Assembly: GCF_035083965.1 (NCBI RefSeq) | Contig: NC_089725.1 | Span: 25,987,925-26,051,924, forward strand | Reading direction: 5' to 3' | Length of the DNA stretch: 64,000 bases | Source: Branchiostoma lanceolatum | Taxonomy: Eukaryota > Chordata > Leptocardii > Amphioxiformes > Branchiostomatidae | In this document: positions 14,501-26,849 of the stretch, in pieces | Position numbering within the stretch: position 1 is the first letter of the stretch | Layout of the letters: the number at the start of each line of letters is the position of its first letter | Program-made: the position numbers and the translations under genes | Notes under the pieces: model-generated | What the model was told of the DNA's origin: nothing | The model's input: only the letters and a program-made list of their open reading frames with translations | Databases searched by the model: none

Positions 14501-17500
14501 GTAATAAAATGGAACATGAAAATATATCCCACCGGACGAACCTTAGCGGAGATCCACTATGTGCCCAGTATACGTAGAGAACCAACACAAACACCAAAGT
14601 AAAAGAAACAGATAAGTTAGAATCATTTACTGTACATCATTTCAACAAGGACTAAACATAGCAAGCATTTCCATCTACTGATAAGATTCCAATTGAAATC
14701 TGTCTTGATCCTCATCTTATCAGGTTGTGAAAGAGGGTATTTTCCAAAACTACAAACAGAACAGAGAGTAGCCTATTTTTGGAAGGAAAAACATTGACAC
14801 TGACAGCAACAAATTCATAGTGAAGGTAAAGAAAATGGTTAGACAGTTTGTTGATGTCTTCCTTCTGAAGAGAACCCAAGATACAAAAGAAATACATGTA
14901 TGTCCACCGTTACAACTTACAACCACAAAGTACAACATCGCTGTCTTCTGTCAAACTTGACCAAAAATGTTCCCTACCTTCCCAGCTGTGTTTGAACTAA
15001 TGTCGATCCAGGTCTCAGCAGCATTCATCCAGAACAGCCCTACAGTTCTTTGAGCACTGCAATATGGTAACAGAAAGTATGCTGTACAAATGTACTAAAG
15101 ACTAAATGGACATGGTTTGCTCTAAGCATAGGTCACATCACAAATCATGCAGTTGTTACATAGTATTGTCACAACAATTAAATGCGATGTTTACCACTGA
15201 CATGTAAAACATTTTGTTATATGCTTTAGGTAACTGCTGCTATTGTCTTTGTTTGAGAGTAAGTAGCCAACCATACATGTATCATCTGTAACACACAGGA
15301 ACTCATCTATAACCAAATGAGAAGAAGACAAAAAAAAACATGTTACAGATCAGGCTTCTTAAGCTTCTATCCTTCATCATCAGTATCAGACTAATTTCTC
15401 TTAGTTCAATAGATCATGTCTTACTTGTGTGCGATCATGACTGGTATGGAGCCGTACAGAGCCATGGGGTTGTGGAGCTCGTACTCGAACACATCCAGGT
15501 TGTACAGACGGTAGGGCTCTCCAGACCTGGGGTTGCAGAGTCACAGTGCTGTTAATGTCATGGATTATGGATCTAATGACAACAATCAGTTTTCGAAAGT
15601 CAGGGTTGTGAAGAATGCTGGCAATGGATGCTACTGAAAGGTAGTACTGTGTGGTAATATCATGATAAGACAGAGTACGATAATTAATGCATACATATGC
15701 ATATGAACATTTTATTTGAAAAAGAAAAACCATAATATAACAGTGGACTATCTTGTACTTTTCTATGCAAAGAGTGCCATGTCATGAAGATGATAATTGC
15801 GTCTAGGGAATTACCAATGTTGTATAAGCATCAGAAGAACAGTGTTTTTTTACATACGTGGTGGTCTTGAGAGCGAAGCTGTCAGCGTGTTCCGGGATAC
15901 CGTACACATGCTCCACACCAGGAAAGGAGAAGTCAAGACCTATAGAACTGGGACCTGTAAGGAAATGATCACACAGTGACATTGTACCAGCTGCAACTGA
16001 TGGTAATCAAGAGTAACAGTGCCTATACTGAACAGTCTGTCGATGCTGCATAGGTTCTACTGTGTGAAAGACTTCTGTTCCTTCCAACATCATCTCCCTA
16101 TGGCAAAAGATTTTTTGATGATCATTATTTTGGTAATTTGTTTCTTGGTTCAGACCCTTGTAGTGCCTAGTGGCACATAGGGTAGCAAGTTTTCTGGCTG
16201 CTCTAGTAGAAGGGTATATTTTTACAGGGAGGGGTGACTAGCACTTGCCCTTTTATGAGACACCTCGAAAATAGGACCCCCACTTTAAGTCCCTTCTGAA
16301 AGACAGCTGCAGCCCCAACTGACATGCCCCACCCAGGATTACACCAGTGTTTCCCAGTTAGTAACAGGACTGTTACCAACTACATTTGTAATTGGAACCA
16401 GGAGCTCAACTGTAGGGCTGCTACCAGTTGAGCTACAAAAATGTACATGGACAAACCCAATGACAAGACTCACCATAAGGTTTGGAGTCGTGGTGAGACT
16501 TGAATGTCTCCTCCCACATCCCTGGTTCATCTTCCTCCTCCACAGGCTTCTCTTCCTCACCTTCTCCCTCCTAATACCGTACAATACACAGTTAACATAA
16601 ACATCATCACCATCATCACTCTTCAAAGTGTTCTTGAGCTCAGGTCTAGTTTGAAGAATGCTTTGAGCAACAACCTGTCTTTTCATAAAACCTGTCAAAC
16701 ATCCTTCACAGTGTTTACTGTAATATCTTAGGTTATGAAAACTGATAACATCAGACATAGCTAAATAAAATATACAAAAAGAATGAAAATTGCAAGCAAG
16801 CAACACAACATAGAAAGTGAACATCCTTCACATACAACTGGGAGAGTTTCCAACAACTGTTTACTAACTAAAGAATGTCAATCGCTGACAAAGACCTGCT
16901 CACTGACCTGCTTTTCACCTTCTTGGTTTTCTTCATTTTCCTGTCCCTCTGCTGGCTCATCATTGCTATGGAAGCAAGAAAGAAATAAGTTGGAAGCACA
17001 TACATTCAAATAGACACTTATTATTTGTAAAATGGAATTTTTCTGAGAATTACTATACATGTGTGCAAGTCAAGTCAAGTTGTTGAAAAGACTTACTTTT
17101 TGCGTTTCCTGTACTGCTCGAACTTCATCAGCCCACGAGAGTTGACACTGATGGCCAGCTCATCGTCGACCAGGAAGTCAATCCTGAAGGGGTCAGAGGT
17201 CACCACGGCCTTGTTTTGCAGGAACCCCAGGGTGACGCTGTTGTCGTCCTGGGCTAGTATACTGGCCCTGTACATGAACAGGAGAACGGTTAATACTGTA
17301 TCATCTACAGGGAGACATTTTCAGCACCCAGCATCACTTATTAGAGTTTCTCTGAAGAAACTTTCCCCCCAAAAAAACTGCGAAAGCACAAACAAACCAA
17401 AACAAAACATCTCTATTAATTAGTATCTTCTTCCATGGACTCCATGACCTGGACTGTCTGCAATATCTGACTAATGACTAGTTCTACCACTTCTGAACTG

Positions 17501-20500
17501 TGCTTCCTGTTCAAGCTCAAAAGATTAGGAAGATTCTACCCCATTGTACAGAAAGGCAGACATACTCTGCAATGGTTGGTTCCTTGCTGAGGGCATCTGT
17601 TGGCCTGAACCTCTCCCTGATGGGGTTGATCTCGTCGATGGTGAGCCTGGCTGTGTTGACGTTGACAGCTGCCAGGTGGAGCTGCAGTTCAACTTTGTTC
17701 ATGGTGTTCAGCACCTTCATGCTCAGACCCTCGGGCGTCATCTGCACAGTGTCCATCAGGGCGCGGTACGGGGACATGCCTGGCTGAAGATTTCTATGCC
17801 GCCTTTAAACAGAAATCGTTGAAAAAAAAAGTTATATTAACAGTGGTAGAAATACTTTTTTTTCAGTGTTCTGCAATATTGCAGAATGTCCAAATTTTTT
17901 TCTGCAATTTGAAAATATTTTCTGCAAATACACATGCCTCCATACTACAACCTTCTCAACTTAATAATGCCTACTTACTTACATTATATCTATAGCTTTG
18001 CAACATTGCTGTAATTCTTTATTCTCTCACTCTATCTTTGATTATCATTACAAAGTTTTTAAGAGCAATACCATGCATGTATGTGAAAAATATCAAATAG
18101 CGAAAATTGCAACAGCAAAAGTATATTTCTTCAATATCAATCAAATCAAATATTCGTTTGATCATTTCAGTAAGTGTATCAAAATTAAGAGTAAGTTTAA
18201 CAACAAATTCAACAGCCTGCCTGATAAGGAGGACAAGGGTATTTATCCTTGCGAGAAATACGTGTTCTGATGCGTATTATGATTAATAATAAATAAGATC
18301 GCACGACCTGTGACACAGCCACGGCCCACAGAAAACATGACAAAAAACGACAAAAAAATGTTAAATTCAAAATAAAACGCCTTTACGCAAACCTTGGCCT
18401 CTGTGTAGTTTTTGTATAAATCTGAAACATTACTATCGGTTTCAAACAACGGACTCCGACTTCGGACATTCGGGGAGACACCAGAGACGGCCCGGCGATG
18501 TTAGTTTTTCACGTGGGTGCCCCCTCCCCACTGTGTCGGCACAGGAGAAATGTTCCGCCTTTTCCACACGAGGCGGTGCTCAATATCTATCCGAGTAGTT
18601 CGCAACTTCATCGCTGCCATCTGGGCTTCAAGGACCACGGGCTAATGAAGTGGCCACCGTTTCGTTCCTTCTGTCATCGCGCCCATGCCCCGAGTTCGAG
18701 CTCTGAAGAAATCGCAGCTTGCGACATACTTGTTTACGCTAGAGAAACATCCGGGAATTGTTTTCCCGACTTTTGCCGACCCCGAGATCGTGACCGCGGA
18801 GATTAGCGAGCTAGGGTTGAAGGAAATGCACGAATTTGACATTTTCTCACATGATTCGTCCCCGAAGTTTAATCACGGAAAGTGTTGAAACCCCCGAAAA
18901 TACTGACCTCAAGTAGCACCAGGCGGTCGGAACGCACCGAAACGCTGCCATCTCGCGCTGTGGGCTTCAGTTTATTTTATACAGCGCCGCTGGTTTGCTT
19001 ACTAGTAAGTCTATATAATGTCCTGAATTGAGAGCCATTGAATCCCGAGTCTGATTTTCTTCTGCAAATTTGCAGATTGTTTAATTTTTCTTCTGCAATC
19101 TTGAAAATCTTTATGCAATTTGCAGATTGCAGACGGGTATTTCGAACGCTGTATTAATATTGTAATATTTTGAATTCATTTATTTTCATGAGGACTTAAT
19201 TTGGTGTTAACTCGTAGGAGAAGAAAGGAAGTTTTCAGGATGTTTTAAGTTCACATTTGAAACAATTTAGTACTAATAAATCGGAAATGTAACTTGGTGG
19301 TGGAGAGGTAACTGCAAACTGTGAAAATGAAACCACTTTGAACATTTCAGCTTCAATGTGTCTGTATAGCCTATAATAAATAACACATAAACTGTTTGAT
19401 ACAGTTTGATATGACTTGTTTTCAGTCTGAAAAATATAACACTTGGGAGCTGATGACAGCATCATGCACATCGTAAACATACACTGTTACATGCATCTAT
19501 TAAATGTGCCAAATCTATCTAAAGATAAACATCCCAAAATTCCTCAGCCACCCTTAGACAATACCTTAAATAATGAAATATCCTTGAACACATTTTGGCA
19601 CTTACTTGCAGAAACTGCTCTGGTCACATGTCTTGAAGTTGCTTCTGTCCACTGCCTCAGCTCCCAGAACACAAAGTACCACCAGCAGCAGCAGCTTTGG
19701 TCTGGGCATGTTTCCCATTCTGAAACAATATCATCATGAATGTTGACCACAGTGATCTTGGTAAAATGAAGTCCTTTACAACCACTTTGCTGAATCATAC
19801 AACAAAACAGTCTTCTCTCTGGTAGCCTTATTTTGGGTTGATATATAAAAGGACAAGTGATTAGTGAAAAGGATATATAGCATTACGAAACAAATAACAG
19901 TAGTGGGTAACACGTTAATGTTATCTTGCATGTAACGTTACCATCATCTTTGATGGCTGGAAGTCAGTAGTAAAATGCCTGTGGTAAAATACCTGAGTCT
20001 TTCTCTGATGATTCCTCATGATCAACTGTGCCTTTTGGCAGTTTACATAAGGTGTAGCTAGTACACTCACCATCCCTTTACCCATACCATCTAGTATACC
20101 TTACTGTTATCTATAATAGCAAAACATGCTGACCATTCTCTCTAAAATTAGGTTAGGCAAAGGAAAGCAAGCCTTTTGGGACAAAGGAAAAGCCAGTGAA
20201 AATTCATGACTACTAGTAATGTCATATTTTCAAAATGACATTAAGGTGTACTTTTTGCAACCTAAAATGTTATACATATGTATAATATTTCAATTACACT
20301 GACTGTTTATAACTGTAACGTCAATGGGTTACATTTTTAACAAAAGCCATTAACAGCCACGAAACACATCATCCATAAATTTTTTACCGGCCTCGCAAAA
20401 TTACAACTGGTACAAAATGTCTTCTTACCGAAAACCCCATGCGCCAGTACTGCAGGAAAAAAGCCCCATCTCTGCCCAGTGTGTAAGGCTATTAAGTTAC

Positions 20501-20585
20501 GACTTATCTTTGTGTGAAGTGTTCAATGAGCGACGTACACGTAAACTAAAACTCACCTGCTCCACGTCCAGCTGGTCGCAGCCAT
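5512..20585 (-). CDS. GANAB: Neutral alpha-glucosidase AB (glucosidase II alpha), complete, 27 coding exons
   Basis: CDS exons in plus coordinates (minus strand): 20557-20585, 19606-19719, 17566-17802, 17097-17267, 16908-16965, 16474-16570, 15858-15954, 15425-15526, 14978-15056, 12897-13070, 12554-12615, 12251-12328, 12027-12102, 11673-11799, 11393-11472, 10491-10634, 10061-10157, 9538-9639, 9122-9180, 8597-8781, 8164-8228, 7610-7686, 7148-7222, 6868-6981, 6392-6504, 6138-6250, 5512-5621. They sum to 2835 nt, or 944 aa, the human length. Exons 1-2 give a signal peptide ([15 protein letters not shown]) followed by VDRSNFKTC. The GH31 core has nucleophile Asp538 in [17 protein letters not shown], acid/base Asp614 in WTGDNTAEW, then GADVGGFF and [11 protein letters not shown]. 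The C-terminus ends [15 protein letters not shown]. In the ER lumen, with the PRKCSH beta subunit, it trims the two inner alpha-1,3-glucoses from N-glycans in the calnexin cycle. An acidic low-complexity insert lies at about residues 185-230. The exon 20 donor (AG|GTTAAT) is weak. All phases agree. Confidence 0.96.
5669..5883. mobile_element. MITE, TAGCCTGG family, in GANAB intron 26
   Basis: The inverted ends are TAGCCTGGGTG on the left and CTAGGCTA on the right, with longer subterminal complementarity (GGGGCTCCCGTACTTGC against GCAAGTATGGGAGCCC). It is flanked by a perfect 8-bp duplication, ATGTATCC, at 5661-5668 and 5884-5891. Confidence 0.8.
9787..10005 (-). mobile_element. LINE reverse-transcriptase tail relic
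   Basis: A minus-strand reading in GANAB intron 17 has [17 protein letters not shown], resembling the RRAQLRWxGHVxRM segment after the reverse-transcriptase domain of non-LTR retrotransposons. It is short and degenerate. No endonuclease or palm motif is present. Confidence 0.5.
10700..11014 (-). mobile_element. LINE reverse-transcriptase C-terminal fragment
   Basis: About 100 codons in GANAB intron 15 read [17 protein letters not shown], then [20 protein letters not shown] and [12 protein letters not shown]. This is the typical end of a non-LTR retrotransposon ORF2 (LGHxLRxP, RRRGRPKxxW, ATDRxxWR). The open frame suggests a fairly recent 5'-truncated insertion on the same strand as GANAB. 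Confidence 0.75.
17841..19151. mobile_element. Degenerate hAT-like non-autonomous transposon in GANAB intron 2
   Basis: The left end reads CAGTGGTAGAAATAC and the right end, on the other strand, CAGCGTTCGAAATACCCG. Both fit hAT-type termini. Subterminal TTCTGCAATxTTGCAG-like blocks are repeated in inverted orientation. The flanks TATATTAA and TATTAATA are only similar, so the 8-bp duplication is not proven. The interior is CpG-richer and holds a 67-codon plus-strand ORF (18685-18888), reported as a finding. Confidence 0.55.
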
Positions 20586-20590
20586 CTTGA
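20578..20590 (-). promoter_or_regulatory. YY1-type initiator motif overlapping the GANAB start codon
   Basis: The minus strand reads TCAAGATGGCTGC, which matches the YY1 consensus AAGATGGCGGC and includes the GANAB ATG (20583-20585). YY1 sites just downstream of the transcription start, overlapping the first ATG, are common in TATA-less housekeeping genes. This suggests a very short 5' UTR. Confidence 0.5.
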
Positions 20591-22888
20591 AAATCCCCGG
20601 ATGAGGCTGCAGTACCGGATCTCAGATAGATGGCGCTGCTTGTCAGGATCTGTACGTGTTCAACCACCTGTGATGTTCAGCAGTGGTTCAACAGCATGGG
20701 AGCCTGCATGCCCTTTCCCACGGAGTGTAGTCAGCCGTTAAATGTTACGTAAAGCATAACCTGGTCACTCTAATTTAGCGTTGAAAGTAATCGGTGTATT
20801 TTGCGAAAAGACTACTTTATGCAGGAGTAGCTACCCGGAATTTACGCATGATCAAACGTAAGCGATAAATCAATCGTCAAGTGCGGTCAAACTAGTCTAA
20901 TATTGTCCAAACTGACAAACAAGTGTCAGAGGTGAAACTTTTTGACATTTCACTTGTCCGACTCACAATAGCGAACGGACAGGTTTGACTTCATTTCATG
21001 ACTGAGAAGTGATCAGCACTGAAATATCTCTAACACCACTGCCGTCCGGTTTGTGCCTCGCAGGAGGGAACATATTCACTGTAACGTTACAAATTCTACA
21101 AGGGTGAGTCAGTAAATGTACGTGATTTGTATCATAGCAAGGTCAACTCAGTCGCTCATATAGATACGAACAACAGAATGAGGCATTTCAGCCTCAAGAC
21201 GATATTGGGCTTTGCCAAATTCTACTCATTCTATGATAGAAAGAACCTGCTATGATACAAATGGTCCTACTTATTGGCTAACTCTCGTAAACCTCTGAGG
21301 AAGGTTCGCAATGCTACGAAGAAAGTATTTACATAGTTTTTGTTCGTACTAGAAAGCATGTGCTGCCATGGTCGCTGATTATATGAAAAGACTATAACAG
21401 TTGACACTGTCTTTCTCTCACTCAATGCTCATTCTGGATTTCAGCTACAACCCGATACGCTCAAAAGTTGCTAATATTTTGTTATTTGGGTGAAAAAATA
21501 CATGTAACGTTACGTGCCAAAGTGGGGGGTAATTGGTGGGGTAAGCAGTGGACGTCTCCTGAGCGTTGTCGGGACGCCCCCTGGCAGACCCACGTTAAAC
21601 AGTAGCTCAACAGCCTTGGTGAGGGATCCGTAGTATCAGTTTAATCATTGTGTATCTATGGTCATCGTTGGTCAGCATTGGTCATCATGATCATTATCAC
21701 CGTACTTACGATGACCATACAAGGAGGTTCTGTATACATATAATACGTTAGTACCTCATTGCTATACTCATGATAGAAACACCTCGATTATATATGCGGC
21801 CGGATCATATAAGACCTTGAGAACTAACCTTCATTTTTTAAAGTTACACCCCCCCCCTCACGAAAGCCCGTCTCAATTTTACCTTAAAGTTTTGTCATTG
21901 CAATGGGAAGCCTCTTGAGCATGTTGAAGGTGAAATCTACATTTCCTGGGAGACATAAGTCATGACATTATAGATATTGCGCTATGACAAGTGCACTTGG
22001 GTGAGATTAAACCTCCTTTACAATATGATAACGTTACAAGACCAGACTTGAAAGTTTTACTTTTCCTACGCCGTAGTGGTGCTCTGGTTAGCGCTATAGC
22101 AGTCCATGGAGACAATTGACAGTTTCGACATTATCGAAAAATAATAATTTAAGACGTATTCATCCGGCTAACGTATGATAAAACTGAAGCTGATAACTCA
22201 ACGGTTACATTATCTTTAAAATCAGAACCTCCGACCACTCAACCGTTATCATCGTGGATCTCGATATGTGCTGACCTACTTAACCACGGGCTGTACAATA
22301 TTCAATTACTGGAAAATATCTGGTTGCAAAAACACCTTTACGTCGAGCCAAAATAGAGTTTGTTGGTACAGCATGCCGCCCAACCCTTTACGGCTCAGAA
22401 CGGCAATAGGCGTGCGTGCCATACCTTTGCCTGTGTTAACATAGCGGGTACTTGTTTGTGCCTAGCAGTTCAGAGTGGCTCTCCATGGCCACTTGCAAGT
22501 AATTTCCATTCATTACGCTTTGTCCTGTTTGAATTATTCAGTGTTCATCCCATCTTTCTGTCTAAGTTCGAGCAACCTTCCTGGTTATATCTACCCATCA
22601 CATTGGCTATCATATTTGATAATCTCTGGGGATTCAATATTGGCCTTGACAAATTTGCATGTCAATGGTTGCCAAGCACTGTAGCTGTGACGTGGACAGG
22701 CCTGTCCGCCCCATGACTGAGTCAATTGGAGAGCCGCCACCAATACTGCTTGCGCGTTCCAGGTCACGCACCTCTAAAGACATACCTGGGCGGAAAATAA
22801 TGGCGGACCGTGTTTCTCACCTGGATAATGGTGTATGTTAGTGATTTCACGTTTCCGTGGGATCAAATTCTGCATATATCATAATACA
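20591..22888. other. Intergenic, divergent promoter region of GANAB and the PH-domain gene
   Basis: This is a head-to-head interval of about 2.3 kb. It contains a palindromic mini-element (about 21124-21264), TGACTGAGTCAATTGG at about 22713-22728 (AP-1-like plus an inverted CCAAT box) and AATAATGGCGGA near 22796 (YY1-like). ORFs around 22360-22841 have no recognisable homology or exon structure. Confidence 0.5.
21124..21264. mobile_element. Small palindromic MITE
   Basis: GATTTGTATCATAGCAAGGT on the left is mirrored by ACCTGCTATGATACAAATGG on the right, enclosing about 100 bp. No target-site duplication was resolved. Confidence 0.5.
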
Positions 22889-25800
22889 ATGTCATGTGGA
22901 GGGTCCGACTCCGTACAAGTCGCAAGTAAGTGTATTCTGTGCTGTAATTTGTGGTGTCGTTTGTGTCGATGACACCTGGATCTGCATCTAGCTAGCTACA
23001 GCATTCATGTATCTATGGGTGACAGCCTAGGGCGTCACTGGACCTTGTACAGCTGGTGTAGGTTTACACCTATCTGACTGAATTCATGCTGTTTTTCTGG
23101 AGCCCAACTACCAGTACGTTACTGTTAGCATATCGAAGTTCAGCTGATGTCTTCCTTCTTCAACTATTTCTTCACCAGCAGGTTCATATTGTTCCGTTAT
23201 GTATTGGTCTTTGGAACGATTTGGCCAAGTCTTTGTTTTTGTAGTTGGAGCATGTTTTTCACAATGTTGTTTTTGCAGATATGACGGGAGAAGTCAAGAG
23301 TGGCTACATGAAAAAATACAGTAAGTTTTGCTTCGTGTTTTCGTCATGGACAGCAAAAATATATAGAGTGAACGAGAATGCCAGAAGCATTTTTCGTACA
23401 TTTTACAAACTGCTCTCATTGATTTATAATTCCTGTTTGCTTGCCCTTCTCTAAGCTGTCCATGTTATAATTGTATTGGTGATTGACAAATATCAGAAGT
23501 TACATCTTTGCTAGATAATCCTCGAATGATAAAGAGGTCGCACGATTACAGCGCATATGAAAGAAAAGGCAGCAGGTAGCTTATAATGATGGATATTCAG
23601 TAATGGCACTTCAATAACATTAATGCGCAATTGTATAGGGTAGGATTGATCGCCATGATGATGTTTGACAACAGAAGTTATCCTTCCATTGTACGGTGTA
23701 ATCATGATCTGGTGCTGCCATCACAATGACAGTGTAATATAATATAATATATTACTATACACCATTATCCAATATTAGATATTATTAAGGTAGAGTCCTT
23801 TGTGTGTAAACGTCAACAACCCGAACAGAAAAAGAACGGGGCATTGACATGAGACTTTGGGAGTTAATCCAGTGTTCTTGCCTCCAGCCGGCTTTATGTT
23901 CAAAAGCTGGAAGCAGAGATATGTGACCATCTTTGCGGACGGACAGCTGGCGATATTTGAGGCCCCCGGGTCGGCTGAGGGAGAGGTGGTGGCGATGAGG
24001 AGGGACTGCAGAAGCTTGCAGGTCAGAAGTTGTTATGGTGGATACAAAAATCATTTTATTAGAAAAATATTTTGGCACTTTGGCCCTCCACTTCTCTTCA
24101 TGGTCCTGTACTTTATTGCGTTTGCTTTATCTGTCAGCTGAAGGCTGAAACGGAAGTTGTGGTAACAAAATATTGGCCCGGTCGAGAGTTCTGTCAACAT
24201 AATACGATGTATAAAGGTTTTTACAAGCGCCATTCATATCGGTGCAAACGTCGGTGTTCATTGAAATCATCACCCAAACCGTTCCGCCGTCAGTCACGCT
24301 AACTAACTCTCGCCAGTAAGCTACTTGTTCTTTGAATAATTTATGCTGTCATTTAGTTTATCGGCTCGTGCAATTTTTCCAATAACAATTGCAGTTGCCC
24401 CCTAGTTACCTTTGTGGCACGAGAATAGATGTCTAGCGGGGATAGGCTCCATTCATTTGCACAGCCGTGATATTTGACCTACCGTCGAGGTCGGCTACTA
24501 CGGTGGCCGGTTGGCCAAATATCAGAGTTGTGAAGATAGATGGAGCTAGAAGAATACGCACATTTCATGAAGCCACCCTAATAGGCTTTGCTAGACTGTA
24601 TCTTTACAAGGGGACTTGACGTATCATAGTGACGTTGTCAAACTCATATCATGCACTGAACACATCGACATACGGATACATAATTGTGAGCTTTCCACGG
24701 GTAGCCTGTGTTTACACAAGCTCTCGGTCGGAGGTTACTGATGGCGGTCACAGGACAGGCCGGCCACTAGGAGCGCGATGCTATTCCACGGGGAAATCAA
24801 ACCAAAGTTTAGCGTGGTCAGTTAGCTATAGGTCTTTGAGTCTTTACTTCTCCCAGAACGTCGCGCACAATATTTCCCAACTCTTATATCTGTTTCTTCA
24901 CCTTCCCCAGGTTGGTTTTAACATCCGTGACAGACCCAGCCTCCCTGACGGCGGCCGTTATGACCAGATGTTGGCCGTTGTGACCAAAGACAAGACTCAC
25001 TTTCTCCTCGCCTCAGATAAAGACGAACTCAAGTACGTATACGTACTCATGAGATGCAAATATATACTCAAACGCTTATGATAGGCATGGACATCGAGAC
25101 AGTCTGATGCTTTATCATTCTAAAGACACTACAGCAATACACAAACTTAGAATAAACAATTGAATGACTTTCTCTCACGTTGATCGCGAGCTTGACAATG
25201 TTTCATGCTCTTCATTTCTCATTCCATTTACAGTTCGTGGCATGAGGCACTTCAACAGGCCAAATCGGTAAGTACATGTCATTTTAACACCTAGTACCTG
25301 TTCATCTCTGAACTTAAGAAGAACGAACACCGAAGGACGTCCTCTTTGATATATAATCATGATAATATTTCGTGACTCCCACAGCCGCAGACGTCGCCAG
25401 GTAGTCCACCAGGGTACCCAGGTCCCCCGCAGATGCAAGCAGCACCACCTGCATCCTACCCACAAGGTACGGTACCTGAGAATTTTCTAGTGCTCAGTGT
25501 CTGTCTCCGTATAAAGCCCAAATCTAAAGGGATCAATGTGCTAACGAACTGTAATTTGCCCAATGATTTTCGTCCGAAAAAGACCGACCATTGTGTGTGA
25601 TATCATAAGCATCGGCGTACCCATATACCTGTAGCATCTAGCAACGTTCGAGAAATTGATGTTTGGTGTATCGGTAAAAATGCTATTTTACATCCTCAGC
25701 ACCTCCCCCTGGATCATATCCACCGCAAGCACCGTACCCGCAGGGGGCACCCTACCCACAGGGGGCACCCTACCCGCCAGGAGCACCCGGCTACCCCCGG

Positions 25801-26370
25801 GGACCTCCCCCACCACGAGGCGCACCGTACCCCCAGGGGGTTCCCCCGCCGCAGGGGGCGCCCTACCCACAAAGATCTCCCTACCAGAGACCTCCTCCCC
25901 AGCAGGCCATGGGAGGTGGCTACCCCCGTCAGCAGGGCGGCCCGGTGTACAGCCAGCAGCCGGCCGGTGGGCAGACCGTGGTGGTGAACCAGCAGCGTGA
26001 TAGGGGAGGCGGCATGGGGGACATGGCCACCGGCATGCTGATCGGGGCCGCCGCGGGGTACGGGATGGGCCGCATGGGTGGGTACGGGTACGGCGGGGGG
26101 TGGGGGCATGGCCATTATGGTGGTTACGGGGGACATAGTGAGCACTACGAGGATAACGACAACTATGAGCATAACGAAACAAACGTCACAGAGAACCATT
26201 ATCATTACTATGGTGATGAACAGGGACAAGAACAAGGTGGCTATGACCAGGGTGGGGGTTATGACCAGGGTGGAGGTTTCGATGACGGTGGAGGGGGTTT
26301 CGATGGCGGTGGTTTTGATGACGGTGGTGGGTTTGATGACGGTGGAGATTTTGGTGACTGTGGCGACTAG
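22889..26370 (+). CDS. PH-domain protein with Pro/Tyr- and Gly-rich C-terminus (PLEKHB/evectin-like)
   Basis: CDS exons: 22889-22925, 23279-23320, 23888-24021, 24911-25032, 25234-25267, 25385-25466, 25700-26370. They sum to 1122 nt, or 373 aa. If translation starts at the second ATG (23281) the protein has 360 aa. Residues about 17-121 form a PH domain: VKSGYMKKYTGFMFKSWKQR, then FADGQLAIFE, and the C-terminal helix with the invariant Trp114 (NSWHEALQQA). PH domains bind phosphoinositides or proteins. Residues about 125-230 are PxGYPGPP and PYPQGA repeats. Next comes a small glycine-zipper hydrophobic stretch (MATGMLIGAAAGYGMGRMGG), resembling the GMLAGAATG segment of evectins, then an acidic N/E/H-rich stretch and FDDGGG repeats to the stop. 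The PLEKHB assignment is inference from the PH order and zipper. Membrane or endosomal location is likely but not shown. Confidence 0.85.
24447..24543. mobile_element. Small imperfect palindromic MITE in an intron of the PH-domain gene
   Basis: TCCATTCATTTGCACAGCCG with GATATTTGACC on the left pairs imperfectly with GGCCAAATATC and AAGATAGATGGA on the right. Confidence 0.4.
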
Positions 26371-26826
26371 ACTAGACTGTTTGTCTGTGCATAGCAAGAT
26401 CAAGCTAGATAGTATAGAGCTCCTCACAGTGGAAATATGTGTACTACAAAGCTCCCAGTTATAGAAATTTACTAGTCGGCTTGATACCATTTGTACATAG
26501 ATAAGAGTATGCAGTATGTTTCACCACATCAATTAAGTTTTATAGTAGAGAACTGAATATTTCATACTCTACCAATTCAAGGTGGCCGTTCAGTTGATAG
26601 TCTACTTTTGTTTGAAGACAATATTGTATTTGGCCCAATGTTGTTTGCACTGATACTGTATTGTATGTTATATCAATATCTATTTCGTATTGATATGCTA
26701 GTATAGTGCTGTACATTACTAGTACTGTATGTTACCACATAACACTGTAATTTCTTGTGTCAATACTGAAGAACTGGCATTCAATGCACTTCAAATCTTC
26801 TGTGCCTTTGAGAAATATAATATCTT

Positions 26827-26834
26827 AGAATAAA
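26827..26834 (+). promoter_or_regulatory. Polyadenylation signal of the PH-domain gene
   Basis: AATAAAG lies about 460 bp downstream of the TAG stop and is the first plus-strand AATAAA after the gene. Confidence 0.5.
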
Positions 26835-26849
26835 GATACTGATGAACAC

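Noticed and set aside
16339-16824. Minus-strand 161-codon ORF
   Set aside because: It overlaps GANAB exon 6 in a different frame and otherwise lies in introns. No recognisable domain.
22360-22716. 118-codon plus-strand ORF between GANAB and the PH-domain gene
   Set aside because: No recognisable family, no splice partners in phase with the PH-domain gene, and a composition typical of a chance ORF.
25688-26490. Two long minus-strand ORFs (164 and 258 codons)
   Set aside because: They are antisense shadows of the Pro/Gly-rich last exon of the PH-domain gene. Their low-complexity Pro/His/Thr content follows from the GC-rich repeats, and they have no splice or homology support.
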